Shown: one piece after another, positions 27,963 through 36,714 of the stretch
How the letters are laid out: each line of letters starts with the position of its first letter
How positions within the stretch are numbered: the stretch's first letter is position 1
Program-made: the position numbers and the translations under genes
NCBI GenBank assembly: GCA_029556265.1
Contig: JAKQFH010000043.1
Span: forward strand, 1-59,958
Length of the DNA: 59,958 bases
From: Chloroflexota bacterium
Lineage (GTDB): Bacteria > Chloroflexota > Anaerolineae > Anaerolineales > Anaerolineaceae
Direction of reading: 5' to 3'
Notes under the pieces: model-generated
Told to the model about the DNA's origin: nothing
Databases searched by the model: none
What the model saw: the letters and a program-made list of their open reading frames with translations, nothing else

Positions 27963-30095
27963 ATGGAAACCTGGCGCCTGCTGATGAAAGCTCTTTCGGA
28001 CATACTCCCTCTGCTCACAGTCTTCCCATACGCGCTGCTCTATTACCTCGCGCTCTTGTGCGCCAGTTTATTGGCTGCTCTGGCTCTGCGCCGTTCTTCC
28101 GCGCGCGCTCAGTCGGGCGCGGCTCTCCGCCTGAGCCTTGCCGTCATCTTTGCCAGCCAACTGCTCCTCCTCACGCTCAGCCTGCTCATCCATCAGGGTT
28201 ATGCCGGGCTTGCCCGTTTTTTTCCGCCCGTCTTCCACACGCTCACCCTGCTCACCCTGATTTGGCTCAGCGCCGGCTTGCTTACGGAGCGGCTGAGCGG
28301 GCGCCTGACCAATCTGCTCATCTTTCTCAGCGGGCTGGACCTGCTGGCCGGGGCGCTGAGCGTTTTCGCCTGGTCCACCTGGCCCGCCGAGAAGCCTTTT
28401 TCCGGCTCGGCGTTAAGCCTGGCTTGGTCGGCTGCCGCGCTCCTGGTTTTGTTGATTGCCCTGCTGCTTGCGCTGCGCGGCAAACGCCCGCACAGATTGG
28501 AACGCGTGTTGGTCCTCCTCATAGCCGCGCTTGGTTACCTGGTTAACGTCCTCTACCCTGCCGAAGGTCAGCTGCCCAGCGGTGTCATGCTGAGCCAACT
28601 GCTGTATTACCCTTTGCTCATCAGCGCCGCCTGGCAGTCCCGCCGCGGGCAAGATGCCCCCCGCTCCGCGGCAAGTTCGCCGCAAATGGCGGCCGCTCTG
28701 CTGGATATCGGTTTGCTCACCCGCTTGAATGAAATTCGCGGCGCCCTCACCCACGGCCTGGCCCTCTACCTGATGAGCGACCTGGTCGGAATCCTGGAGA
28801 AAGACCCTCTTGTACCAGCCTTCAACATCAGCAGCGCCTACGACCTGATCAGCGAGACATACCTGCCGGTTTTTCAGGTTTCGTTCAAACAGATTCCAAA
28901 ACTTCGCCGGCATTTTGAAGATCTGGTCCCGCTGACCGCCAATGCCGGGGATGAATTGAGCGGCGAAAAACAAGCGCTTATGCGCGCCAGCGGCTTCAAC
29001 GCGACTGGGCCTCTGCTGCTTTTCCCCATCGGCACGGGCGAAGAACCCGCGAAGCTCGCGCTGCTCTGCCTCAACCCCTACACCCAGCGCGCCTGGACCA
29101 ACGCGGACCTGGACGCGCTCACACCCCTCACTGAAAAGCTGATCCGCATCCTGGGGCGCGCCGCAGCCGTCGAAACAGACAGCGCGCTCAAGGACGAAAG
29201 CCGGTTCCTTGCTAATCAGGCAGAGCGGGAAAAACGCGACCTGGCGGACGCGCTTTCGGCAAGTCAATCTGAATTGAACACCCTGCTCGGCCAGCGCGCG
29301 GATGACCAGGCTGCTTACGCCGCGGAGCTGCGCGTCCGCGCGGAGCGTCAGAAATACCTGGAAGCCCGGCTGGAAGCGCTGGAACACAAGCTGCGCACCC
29401 AGCAGGAAGACCTCTCTGAGTTGGACGCGCTGCGCCAGCAAAAAACAGCGCTTGAGCTTTCCCTGCAGGAAAACGAACAGCGCGCGCTCAGCCTGCACAA
29501 AGCGCTCGAGAACGCGCGCGCGGCGCTGGGTGACCTGCTGAATAAGGCAAGCCCCCCGCAAGAAACCCAAACAACCCCGCAGGGAGCCGGCGCCCAACTT
29601 GCGGCAGAACAGGAAGCCCTCCAACACAGGCTGGACGAACTGGCTTTGTCTTTCTATTCCCGCCGCGCCGCGCTGCGAAGCGACCTCAGCGCGCTGCCGG
29701 ACATAAGTCAACCGACATACAGCCTGCTCCAGCAGGTGCTTGAGCAGCTGGCAATTAACGCGTTTGCTGCCGCGCCGCCGGAGAGTGAAGTCAACCTGAA
29801 AGTTGGGGCTGCCCGCTGTGAAGATGGAACGGCGGGTCTGGAGATTCTCATCTCCCACGCCGGCGCGGGACTGACAACCGGCGAACAAAAGCGCTTGCCC
29901 GGGCTCCTGCTCGGAGAGCAAGCTGAGCCGCCCGCGGGCATTGGCGATTTTGGCGCGCTGCGCGAAGCGGCCCGCCTGCTGCGCGAATCCGGTGGGCATT
30001 GGTGGGTGAAGAGCAAACCGGGAGGATTGACCGATTGGCGCGCGCTGTTCCCCATTGAAGCCGACGCGCGGCCTGTACCGCCGGAAAATGTTTAG
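27963..30095 (+). CDS. Membrane protein with coiled coil and degenerate histidine-kinase-like ATPase domain
   Basis: The 710-residue protein has about seven hydrophobic segments in residues 15-225, then a GAF-like middle (about 245-400, ending LALLCLNPYTQRAWTNADLD). A long coiled coil rich in Glu, Ala and Leu follows (about 410-560). The C-terminus (about 590-695) resembles a worn GHKL ATPase: LLQQVLEQLAINAFAAAPPE for the N box, ISHAGAGLT for the G1 box and GDFGALREAARLLRESGGHW for the G2 region. A phospho-acceptor H box is not visible. It may sense an envelope or cytosolic signal without being an active kinase. It sits just upstream of the first LCP gene with a 30-nt gap. Confidence 0.6.
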   Translation: METWRLLMKALSDILPLLTVFPYALLYYLALLCASLLAALALRRSSARAQSGAALRLSLAVIFASQLLLLTLSLLIHQGYAGLARFFPPVFHTLTLLTLIWLSAGLLTERLSGRLTNLLIFLSGLDLLAGALSVFAWSTWPAEKPFSGSALSLAWSAAALLVLLIALLLALRGKRPHRLERVLVLLIAALGYLVNVLYPAEGQLPSGVMLSQLLYYPLLISAAWQSRRGQDAPRSAASSPQMAAALLDIGLLTRLNEIRGALTHGLALYLMSDLVGILEKDPLVPAFNISSAYDLISETYLPVFQVSFKQIPKLRRHFEDLVPLTANAGDELSGEKQALMRASGFNATGPLLLFPIGTGEEPAKLALLCLNPYTQRAWTNADLDALTPLTEKLIRILGRAAAVETDSALKDESRFLANQAEREKRDLADALSASQSELNTLLGQRADDQAAYAAELRVRAERQKYLEARLEALEHKLRTQQEDLSELDALRQQKTALELSLQENEQRALSLHKALENARAALGDLLNKASPPQETQTTPQGAGAQLAAEQEALQHRLDELALSFYSRRAALRSDLSALPDISQPTYSLLQQVLEQLAINAFAAAPPESEVNLKVGAARCEDGTAGLEILISHAGAGLTTGEQKRLPGLLLGEQAEPPAGIGDFGALREAARLLRESGGHWWVKSKPGGLTDWRALFPIEADARPVPPENV

Positions 30096-30125
30096 ACGGA
30101 CGGGCGCAGGCAGGAGTTTGAAACG

Positions 30126-31163
30126 ATGATTAAACTAAAACGGCATCAGATTATCACCTTGATTGTATTTGGAGCCCTCGCGCTGACCGCGCTGATGGTG
30201 GTCTTTTCCGGCGCGCTGGTGAGCGCGGCAGCAAACTCCAGCGCGTTCCCTTATCGCATCAGCTTCAAGGATTTTTCATCAACCCCGACTCCCTTCCAGC
30301 CCAATGCCTTTGCCAACATCCTCGAGGATGGCACAATCGAATTGCTGCCGCAGCCGATTTACACACCCACGCCGGTACCTGTGATTTCCCGGGCGCAGCT
30401 TCCGGATAACCAGCTGAATATCCTGCTCTTGGGCTGCGACGACTTTTCTGACAACGGCTTCCGCACGGATGTCATCATGCTGCTCTCCCTGAACCCAAAG
30501 CACCGCTCCATCAACCTGATTTCTTTCCCCCGCGATTTGTACGTCACCATCCCGGGTTATTGGTCCAACCGCATCAATACCGCCTGGGGTTTGGGCGGGT
30601 TTGACCTCCTCGCGGATACTTTCCAGGCGAATTTCGGCATCCACCCCGATTATTACATGATGGTCAACTATAACGGTTTCAAGGATGTGGTGAACAGCCT
30701 GGATGGAATTGACGTGGAAGTGACCCAGGAACTGCAGGATTCCTGTAAACTGGACCCCAGCGGTTGGTGTATCATGGAACCCGGCGTCGTCCACATGGAT
30801 GGCGGCACAGCCCTGTGGTACTCCCGTTCGCGCTTGACCACCAGCGACTTTGACCGCAACCGCCGCGCCCAGGACGTGGTGAAAGCGATTTATCGCAAAG
30901 CGATGAACCTCAACGTGGTATTCAAACTGCCCGAGCTTTATGGCGCGTATCGGGAGTACGTGGATACCAATCTGCAGCTCGCGGATATCCTCCCGTATAT
31001 GTCTTTGGCTTCTGAGGTAATGAAAACCCAGAACATCAACCAATACGCCGTCGGACCCGATACTGTTACCAATTGGATTACGGCCGAAGGCGCGATGGTG
31101 CTGATTCCCAACTATTACGCGATTAACCCGATAATTGCCGAAGCGCTCTACCTGAACGATTAA
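30126..31163 (+). CDS. LytR-CpsA-Psr (LCP) family protein, first copy
   Basis: The 345-residue protein has one N-terminal membrane anchor (ITLIVFGALALTALMVVFSG), a short Thr/Pro linker and an LCP domain from about residue 95. Typical motifs are ILLLGCDDFSDNGFRTDVIM, NLISFPRDLYVTIPGYW with the pyrophosphate-binding Arg, and RRAQDVVKAI. LCP enzymes transfer lipid-linked glycopolymers to the wall on the outer face. GGAG lies 9 nt before the ATG. A second LCP gene lies two genes later. Confidence 0.9.
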   Translation: MIKLKRHQIITLIVFGALALTALMVVFSGALVSAAANSSAFPYRISFKDFSSTPTPFQPNAFANILEDGTIELLPQPIYTPTPVPVISRAQLPDNQLNILLLGCDDFSDNGFRTDVIMLLSLNPKHRSINLISFPRDLYVTIPGYWSNRINTAWGLGGFDLLADTFQANFGIHPDYYMMVNYNGFKDVVNSLDGIDVEVTQELQDSCKLDPSGWCIMEPGVVHMDGGTALWYSRSRLTTSDFDRNRRAQDVVKAIYRKAMNLNVVFKLPELYGAYREYVDTNLQLADILPYMSLASEVMKTQNINQYAVGPDTVTNWITAEGAMVLIPNYYAINPIIAEALYLND

Positions 31164-31235
31164 GGTTTGACAGGCGCGGGAAACCCGTATACACTCAATC
31201 CAGAACTTATCTACGCGAAACAGATTGGAGCAAAA

Positions 31236-32171
31236 ATGAATCCGACTTCTGAAGAAATGAGCGCTCATCTGACTTCCAGCACCTTGATGCAGCCTGCCAT
31301 CCAAGCCTGGAAAATTTACCTGCGCGACCAGGGGCGCTCCAACCATACCCTCAAAGCATTCATTGCCGACCTGCAGCTTTTGGCGAGCTTTTTGCCTACC
31401 GACGCGCAAATTGGCTCGGTCGGCACCAAAGACCTTGAAAACTACCTGAACTGGTTGGAAAACGAGCGTAACGTCCCCTGCAGCCCGAAAACGCTTTCGC
31501 GGCGGATTACCTCCATTAAATCTTTCTTCCGCTGGCTCTCCCGCGGCGGCGTGATTCCTTTCGACCCGGCAGAAAAGGTTGAACAAAAAACCGTAATCAG
31601 CCCTCTGCCCGTCGTCCTGACCAAAAGCGAACAGGAAAGGGTTCTTGAGGCTGCCGACGCGCTGCGAACTGCCGCCGCCAGCGATTTACGCCCATACCTC
31701 CTGCTCAAGCTCGTGCTCGAAACAGCCATGAAAAAAGGCGAATGCCTGAACCTGAAAACAAACCATGTGGAGTTGGACGGCCCGGAGGGTCCCTTCGTCT
31801 TCATCCGGTATTCCAGCCCGCGCTACCGCTACAAAGAGCGCAAAGTGCCTGTTTCGGCGGAATGGGCGCAAGCCTTTCAGGAATACGCTGCCGCGTATCA
31901 AATCCAGGACGCTGTTTTCCCCTGGTCCCAACGCCTTTTGGAATATCTGCTGGAGGGTGTCGGGAATGCCGCCCAGCTGGATAAGCACCTTTCATTTGCC
32001 ATGTGCCGATGGACAAGCGCCCTGAACGACTTGACCGCCGGCGCGGACCCGGATAAAATCCGCCAGAAATTAGGCATTTCCAAAATTCAATGGCGCGAGA
32101 TTTCCCAGAAGCTGCAAAGCCTGGCAAAGGAGTACGGCTACGAACCGGCAGCGCCCGAAAATCAGGAATAG
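31236..32171 (+). CDS. Tyrosine recombinase-like protein with degenerate catalytic site
   Basis: The protein (311 residues from ATG 31236, which has GGAG 5 nt upstream) has an N-terminal SAM-like core-binding domain (LRDQGRSNHTLKAFIADLQL, RRITSIKSFFRWLSRGG). A catalytic-fold domain follows from about residue 125. Catalytic residues are altered: the first Arg of the ARxxEL box is Lys in AMKKGECLNL, the HxLRH box reads LSFAMCRWTSALNDL, and no Tyr is found at the end in LGISKIQWREISQKLQ. It is therefore probably a DNA-binding paralogue, not a working XerC/XerD. It lies between two LCP genes with short gaps, a stable chromosomal setting and not a mobile one. Confidence 0.75.
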   Translation: MNPTSEEMSAHLTSSTLMQPAIQAWKIYLRDQGRSNHTLKAFIADLQLLASFLPTDAQIGSVGTKDLENYLNWLENERNVPCSPKTLSRRITSIKSFFRWLSRGGVIPFDPAEKVEQKTVISPLPVVLTKSEQERVLEAADALRTAAASDLRPYLLLKLVLETAMKKGECLNLKTNHVELDGPEGPFVFIRYSSPRYRYKERKVPVSAEWAQAFQEYAAAYQIQDAVFPWSQRLLEYLLEGVGNAAQLDKHLSFAMCRWTSALNDLTAGADPDKIRQKLGISKIQWREISQKLQSLAKEYGYEPAAPENQE

Positions 32172-32207
32172 CCCTGAGTACTACTACCAAATAGAAAGAA
32201 ACTGACT

Positions 32208-33167
32208 ATGCAACAACCAAAACGGAAGTCTTCACTTCCCGCTGTTTTATTCCTGCTCGTTCTCATCGCCGGGATTGCCCTCGGCGCGGCGGTCAGCCTT
32301 AACCGGACCCGGGATGGACAGGGCAGCTTCCTCAGCAACCTCTGGAACAAAAGCCCGGAGGCAATCAACGAACCTTATCAGGCTGGTTATTCGGAGGCGC
32401 TCCAAATTCCTCCGTATGTGAAAACCATCATGCTGCTCGGCTCGGATTACACCCCCGAAAGCGGGTACCGCACGGATGTGATGCTCCTGGCAGCCTTTAA
32501 CCTGAAAACCAACCAAATCCACCTCTTTTCGTTCCCACGCGATTTGTGGGTGGACATCCCCGGTTACTATGCCCAGCGGCTCAACGTCGTGCACGCTGTG
32601 GGCGGTTACGATCTGCTCGGGGATACGCTGGCATACAATTTTGGCTTTCGCCCCGACCATTACGCGTTTGCCGAGTTTTCGGCTTTTAAGGACGTAATCA
32701 ATCTGTTGGGCGGGATAAATGTGCAGGTGACCGAGCGCATGGAAGACCAATGCGATTACACGCCCGAACGTTGGTGCGTGGTGGAGCCTGGCATGCGCGC
32801 GATGGACAGCAATTTCGCGCTTTGGTATGTGCGCGCCCGCCTGAACTCCTCCGATTTTGACCGCACCCGTCGGGCGCAGGAAGTTTCCCGGGCGATTGCA
32901 AAAAAAATAACCAGCCCGGCTAACCTGCTCAAGCTGCCTTTCTTTATTGAATCCGCCCTGGACGTAGTGGAAACAGATATGTCCATTGGGGATATGTGGC
33001 TGTATATCATGCCGCTCAATAAGTTCTTCGCGGCTGACATGGCGCAAGGGTACACACTGAGCCCCAATGAGGCTGTCGGCTTCGTCACGGATGAGGGCGC
33101 GATGGTTTTACAACCGGATTACGGCGCCATTCACAATATCCTGAAAGAGGTTCTTTGGATTGAGTAG
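32208..33167 (+). CDS. LytR-CpsA-Psr (LCP) family protein, second copy
   Basis: The 319-residue protein has an N-terminal anchor (LPAVLFLLVLIAGIALGAAV) and an LCP domain with IMLLGSDYTPESGYRTDVML, HLFSFPRDLWVDIPGYYAQR and FDRTRRAQEVSRAI. It is a close paralogue of the protein at 30126-31163 and probably shares the glycopolymer ligase role on the outer face. It starts 36 nt after the recombinase-like gene. It converges with tilS; an AGCCTG/CAGGCT hairpin (33168-33184) between them may end both transcripts. Confidence 0.9.
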   Translation: MQQPKRKSSLPAVLFLLVLIAGIALGAAVSLNRTRDGQGSFLSNLWNKSPEAINEPYQAGYSEALQIPPYVKTIMLLGSDYTPESGYRTDVMLLAAFNLKTNQIHLFSFPRDLWVDIPGYYAQRLNVVHAVGGYDLLGDTLAYNFGFRPDHYAFAEFSAFKDVINLLGGINVQVTERMEDQCDYTPERWCVVEPGMRAMDSNFALWYVRARLNSSDFDRTRRAQEVSRAIAKKITSPANLLKLPFFIESALDVVETDMSIGDMWLYIMPLNKFFAADMAQGYTLSPNEAVGFVTDEGAMVLQPDYGAIHNILKEVLWIE

Positions 33168-33184
33168 AGCCTGGGGTTCAGGCT
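33168..33184. terminator. Small hairpin between convergent LCP and tilS genes
   Basis: AGCCTG and CAGGCT pair around GGGTT, one base after the LCP stop. The plus strand then reads GGCTTTT. The T run is short, so termination is possible but weak. Confidence 0.4.
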
Positions 33185-34605
33185 GGCTTTTGCAGGCTGA
33201 GGTGGAGGATTTCCCGCTCATCTCCCAACAAACGCCAGGCCTGCGAAATCCGCAGCCCCGCCACCCATAAGAGAGATCCCTCACAGAAAACCAGAGGCCA
33301 CCGCGCCCTGGCTGGCTGAGGGATTTTTTGATTCACAAAAAAATCGCTGAGTTTTTGCGTCTGGTTTGGCATTCCCAGCGGTGACCAGCGCTCGCCGGGT
33401 CGGGCGGCGCGCACTTCCAGCGGAAGGCTCAGGTCGGCCGGGTTCAGCCAGGCGTGTTCCGGGCTGCGCCGCGTTTGGGCTGGAATGCCCGCGAAGGTTT
33501 TCGCGCTGACGATTTCGGCGCGCAGTTCCCAGCCCTGCGCCAGCGAAAGCGCTTTTTCGAGGCTCAGTTCATAGCGTTCAGCCTGCCGAAGCTGTGGATA
33601 CTGCGGAAAACTCAGCGGATACTCTTTTGGCATCAGGCGGATGCCTGCCTGTTGGTTCCAGACTTCCAGATTGCCGGGTAAATCAAACCGCGTCTGGTCT
33701 GCCCTCAGGCAGCTCAGCGCGCGGTCCAGCGTGTCTGCCCCCAGGTCGCGCAGGTTCGGGCGCAGTTGGCTGACGGCGCGCAGTAATACCCGCCGCTGCA
33801 AACCCTCATCCAGGTGCAAAAAAGCGTCTTTATCCAGCAGAACGCTTTCCCCGCTCTGTTCCCGCAGGCAGCTTCGCAGCGCCTGCTCTTCCAAATCCGC
33901 CAGAAGTTCGGCGTCCGCCCGCATCACCCGGGCGTTGCGCGTGATTACTCTCCGGAACGCGGGGTTCACCGCTTCCAAGGCCGGGATGATTTCATGCCTG
34001 AGGCGATTGCGAAAAAAGCTCGTGTTGATGTTGCTTTCGTCGCTAAGATAGTCCAGCTGGTTATCCCGGCAGTAAGCTTCGGTCTCAGAGCGCTTAATCC
34101 CCAGCATAGGTCTGAAAACAGGCAGCGAGGGGTGGAATTCCGTCAGAAGCGCGCGCGGTTGGATTCCCCGCAGCCCGTTGATGCCAGACCCGCGGATAAA
34201 GTGCATCAGGATTGTCTCTACCTGGTCATCAGCGGTATGCCCCACCGCGACAGCCTGCGCCTTGTTTTCTTCCGCCACCTGGAAAAGAAATTCATACCGG
34301 CAGCGCCGCGCGGCTTCTTCGAGGCCGAGCTTGTGCTCTTTGGCAAACCCGCCAACCTCCACCCGCCGGAAAGAACACGGCAGACCCCACGAAGAAAGCA
34401 GCGCCCGCACCCACTCAGCCTCTCGCGCCGAGGATGGGCGCAGCCCATGGTCCAGATGCGCGGCGAGGAAATTCACCCCGGCTTGGCGCAGGCAGTGCGC
34501 CAGCGTCAGGCTGTCCGCGCCGCCGGAAACCCCAATAACCAGAAGCTTGTGCGGTTTCCAACCGCACTCCTCGCGAAGTGATGATAAAATTCGTTCAGTG
34601 ATCAC
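33178..34605 (-). CDS. tilS: tRNA(Ile) lysidine synthetase
   Basis: The 475-residue protein has the PP-loop ATP site VIGVSGGADSLTLAHCL, the HLDHGLRP motif and the substrate-binding and C-terminal domains expected of the longer TilS form. It converts the wobble C of tRNA-Ile(CAU) to lysidine so that it reads AUA. The start is a GTG at 34605 with a TATAAT box ending 6 nt upstream, a leaderless arrangement. It lies divergent from coaE. Confidence 0.92.
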   Translation of the reverse strand: MITERILSSLREECGWKPHKLLVIGVSGGADSLTLAHCLRQAGVNFLAAHLDHGLRPSSAREAEWVRALLSSWGLPCSFRRVEVGGFAKEHKLGLEEAARRCRYEFLFQVAEENKAQAVAVGHTADDQVETILMHFIRGSGINGLRGIQPRALLTEFHPSLPVFRPMLGIKRSETEAYCRDNQLDYLSDESNINTSFFRNRLRHEIIPALEAVNPAFRRVITRNARVMRADAELLADLEEQALRSCLREQSGESVLLDKDAFLHLDEGLQRRVLLRAVSQLRPNLRDLGADTLDRALSCLRADQTRFDLPGNLEVWNQQAGIRLMPKEYPLSFPQYPQLRQAERYELSLEKALSLAQGWELRAEIVSAKTFAGIPAQTRRSPEHAWLNPADLSLPLEVRAARPGERWSPLGMPNQTQKLSDFFVNQKIPQPARARWPLVFCEGSLLWVAGLRISQAWRLLGDEREILHLSLQKPA

Positions 34606-34617
34606 AGGAAAATTATA
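34606..34617 (-). promoter_or_regulatory. Leaderless-type -10 box of tilS
   Basis: Minus-strand TATAAT (34612-34617) ends 6 nt before the GTG start at 34605, with no ribosome site between. Confidence 0.65.
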
Positions 34618-34686
34618 GCATCCTGTGCTCGGTTCGCGCTGCCTCTGCGTTGTTAGCGTATACTAAATCAAGAGGAGCAAGAAATT

Positions 34687-35751
34687 ATGCCCAAACTACT
34701 TGGAATCACCGGGAATATTGCCTCTGGAAAAAGCGCTGTCCGTCAGTACCTTGAAAACGAAGGCGCGCTGACGATTGACGCGGATTTGCTCGCGCAGTCC
34801 ACCTATTTGCCGGGGATGCTGGCGTACCAGCCCATCCTGGAGCGTTTTGGCAGCGATATCTGCTATTCGGACGGTCAAATCAACCGCTCCCGGCTCGGGA
34901 AAATTGTGTTCAACGATCCAGCCGCCCTGCGGGAACTTGAATCGATTGTGCACCCGCTCGTGACGCAAGGCATCGAAGATGTGCTTGCCCGCGCGGATGT
35001 TGACCTGGTGGTCGTGGAGGCGATTAAGCTCTTTGAAGCCGGAATTCACGAACGCTGCAGCGCTGTCTGGGCAGTCACCGCCAAAGACAGCCTTCGTCGG
35101 GACCGCTTGATGAGCACCCGCGGTCTGACGGAAGCCGATGCCTGGCTGCGCATCCGCTCCCAAAGCCCTCAGGAAGAGAAAAACAGCCGCTCAGACTACG
35201 TAATCAGCACGGACGGCAGCTTTCAGGATACCTATACGCAAACTCAGGTCGGTCTCGAGCGGCTCCGTTCGGAACCGGCGGCTCAGCTCATTTCTCGCGA
35301 GGGTGAAGTTTTCGAGCCCCTTCGCCCCGGGTCTTTTTCGTCAGCGCGGGCGCTGCTGAACCGCTTTTTCCCGCAAACCTGGGAAGACGAGGACATTTAC
35401 CGCTCGCTCAGCCACCGTTCCCTGCTGGCAGGCTTCAGGGAAGGCGAATTAACTTCCCTCGCATCCTGCAAGCTTGAGTTTTTCCTTGCCCTGGTACAAA
35501 GCGTCATACCCTACACCCCCGCCTCGGAACAACTGAAAAATGTGATTTCAGTGCTTGCCCTCGAAGCTGGAGTCCACTTGTGCAAGGCTCTCTACCTCCC
35601 GCGCGAGATGATCGCGCCGTTATCTGCCAAACAACTGGGTTTTTTACCGGGCGAAACTGAGCTCGTGGATGTGCATCCGCTTTCCAGCGCCAATTTCCTC
35701 CGAAAAAACGGGCTGGCTCCGGGAGAGGTGTTTGTCCAGTCCGGGTTTTAA
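34687..35751 (+). CDS. coaE: Dephospho-CoA kinase with extra C-terminal domain
   Basis: Residues 1 to about 198 form a standard CoaE: P-loop GITGNIASGKSAVRQYL, the DADLLAQ motif, HPLV and the lid region RRDRLMSTRGLTEADAWLRI. It phosphorylates dephospho-CoA in the last step of CoA synthesis. The remaining 155 residues are not part of usual CoaE (about 200 residues) and are not the GrpB-type domain of actinobacterial fusions. The segment VISVLALEAGVHLCKALYLP followed by AKQLGFLPGE is faintly like the end of a GNAT acetyltransferase, but this is a guess. GAGGAG lies 8 nt before the ATG. Confidence 0.88.
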   Translation: MPKLLGITGNIASGKSAVRQYLENEGALTIDADLLAQSTYLPGMLAYQPILERFGSDICYSDGQINRSRLGKIVFNDPAALRELESIVHPLVTQGIEDVLARADVDLVVVEAIKLFEAGIHERCSAVWAVTAKDSLRRDRLMSTRGLTEADAWLRIRSQSPQEEKNSRSDYVISTDGSFQDTYTQTQVGLERLRSEPAAQLISREGEVFEPLRPGSFSSARALLNRFFPQTWEDEDIYRSLSHRSLLAGFREGELTSLASCKLEFFLALVQSVIPYTPASEQLKNVISVLALEAGVHLCKALYLPREMIAPLSAKQLGFLPGETELVDVHPLSSANFLRKNGLAPGEVFVQSGF

Positions 35752-35772
35752 TCGGGGGAAGTTAGCGCGGAG

Positions 35773-35791
35773 CCTGTTAACAGGTTATACT
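35773..35791 (+). promoter_or_regulatory. Palindrome and -10 box upstream of cdaA
   Basis: CCTGTTAACAGG (35773-35784) is a perfect 12-bp palindrome directly upstream of a TATACT -10-like box (35786-35791), in the gap between coaE and cdaA. It could be an operator that controls the cdaA-cdaR-der operon. Confidence 0.4.
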
Positions 35792-35826
35792 TTAGCTTCA
35801 CTGATCAAACGTAAGATGGTGCCTGC

Positions 35827-36714
35827 ATGCAGGAGTTAATCAACAATTTTCTCTTTATTCTCGAACGCTTCGATTGGACGAGCGTAATCGACATCGCTCT
35901 GGTGACGATTTTTTTCGCGTTCCTGCTTTATATGCTGCGGGATACCGAAGCGCTGACTCTTTTACGCGGTGTCTTTCTGGTTGTCATTCTGATCACGCTG
36001 GTGACGTCCCTGGTCAATCTGCCCGCTTTTTCGTGGCTCGTGAACACCATCGCCCCGGCCATGATATTTGTTATTCCGGTTATCTTCGCGCCAGAAATCC
36101 GGCGCGCGCTGGAACGGGTCGGACGCATTTCTAACATAGATTTTCTTACCCGGCGCTCCGGGCCAAAGACGCGCGAACGCACCGAGAACACGTTACAGGA
36201 AATCACCAAGGCGGCGGTCCGCCTCTCGGAGAGGCGCCACGGCGCGCTGATTGTCATTCGCCGCAATGATTTTCTGAACCAGTATTACAAGAACGGCGTT
36301 TATCTGAACGCGGATATCAGCGCTGAACTGCTGCTGCAAATTTTCTATCCGAACACGCCCTTGCATGACGGTGCGGTGATCATCGAAGACAATCACATCA
36401 GCGCGGCAGCTTGCGTGATGCCCCTCTCCGCCAGCGGCGTCCTCAACAGCCTGCCCGAAAGATCGATGGGGCTGCGCCACCGCGCCGGTCTTGGGATCAG
36501 CGAGATTAGCGACGCGGTCGCCCTGGTGGTCTCGGAGGAAACAGGCAGCATCTCCATCGCCTATCAGGGTCGTTTTATCCGTCGGCTGGACGGCGAACGC
36601 TTGTTGAATACCTTGAGAGCTTTCCTTCTTCCGGAAGAACTGCCGGGCAAGCGCCTTGGAATTTTCAAGAGGAAGAACACGGAAAATGAAACATTAGGAG
36701 AGAAACCGAAATGA
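35827..36714 (+). CDS. cdaA: Membrane diadenylate cyclase CdaA
   Basis: The 295-residue protein has three membrane segments in its first 100 residues and a DAC domain. The active-site motifs are intact: DGAVII (about residue 180) and RHRAGLGISE (about residue 220). It makes cyclic di-AMP from two ATP on the inner face. In other bacteria the product controls potassium uptake and wall homeostasis. The next gene is the partner CdaR (YbbR), overlapping by ATGA, the usual order in Firmicutes and relatives. Confidence 0.95.
   Translation: MQELINNFLFILERFDWTSVIDIALVTIFFAFLLYMLRDTEALTLLRGVFLVVILITLVTSLVNLPAFSWLVNTIAPAMIFVIPVIFAPEIRRALERVGRISNIDFLTRRSGPKTRERTENTLQEITKAAVRLSERRHGALIVIRRNDFLNQYYKNGVYLNADISAELLLQIFYPNTPLHDGAVIIEDNHISAAACVMPLSASGVLNSLPERSMGLRHRAGLGISEISDAVALVVSEETGSISIAYQGRFIRRLDGERLLNTLRAFLLPEELPGKRLGIFKRKNTENETLGEKPK

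Noticed and set aside
31236-32171. Active integrase marking a mobile element
   Set aside because: Catalytic residues are lost, no attachment repeats are seen and the flanking genes are ordinary wall genes.
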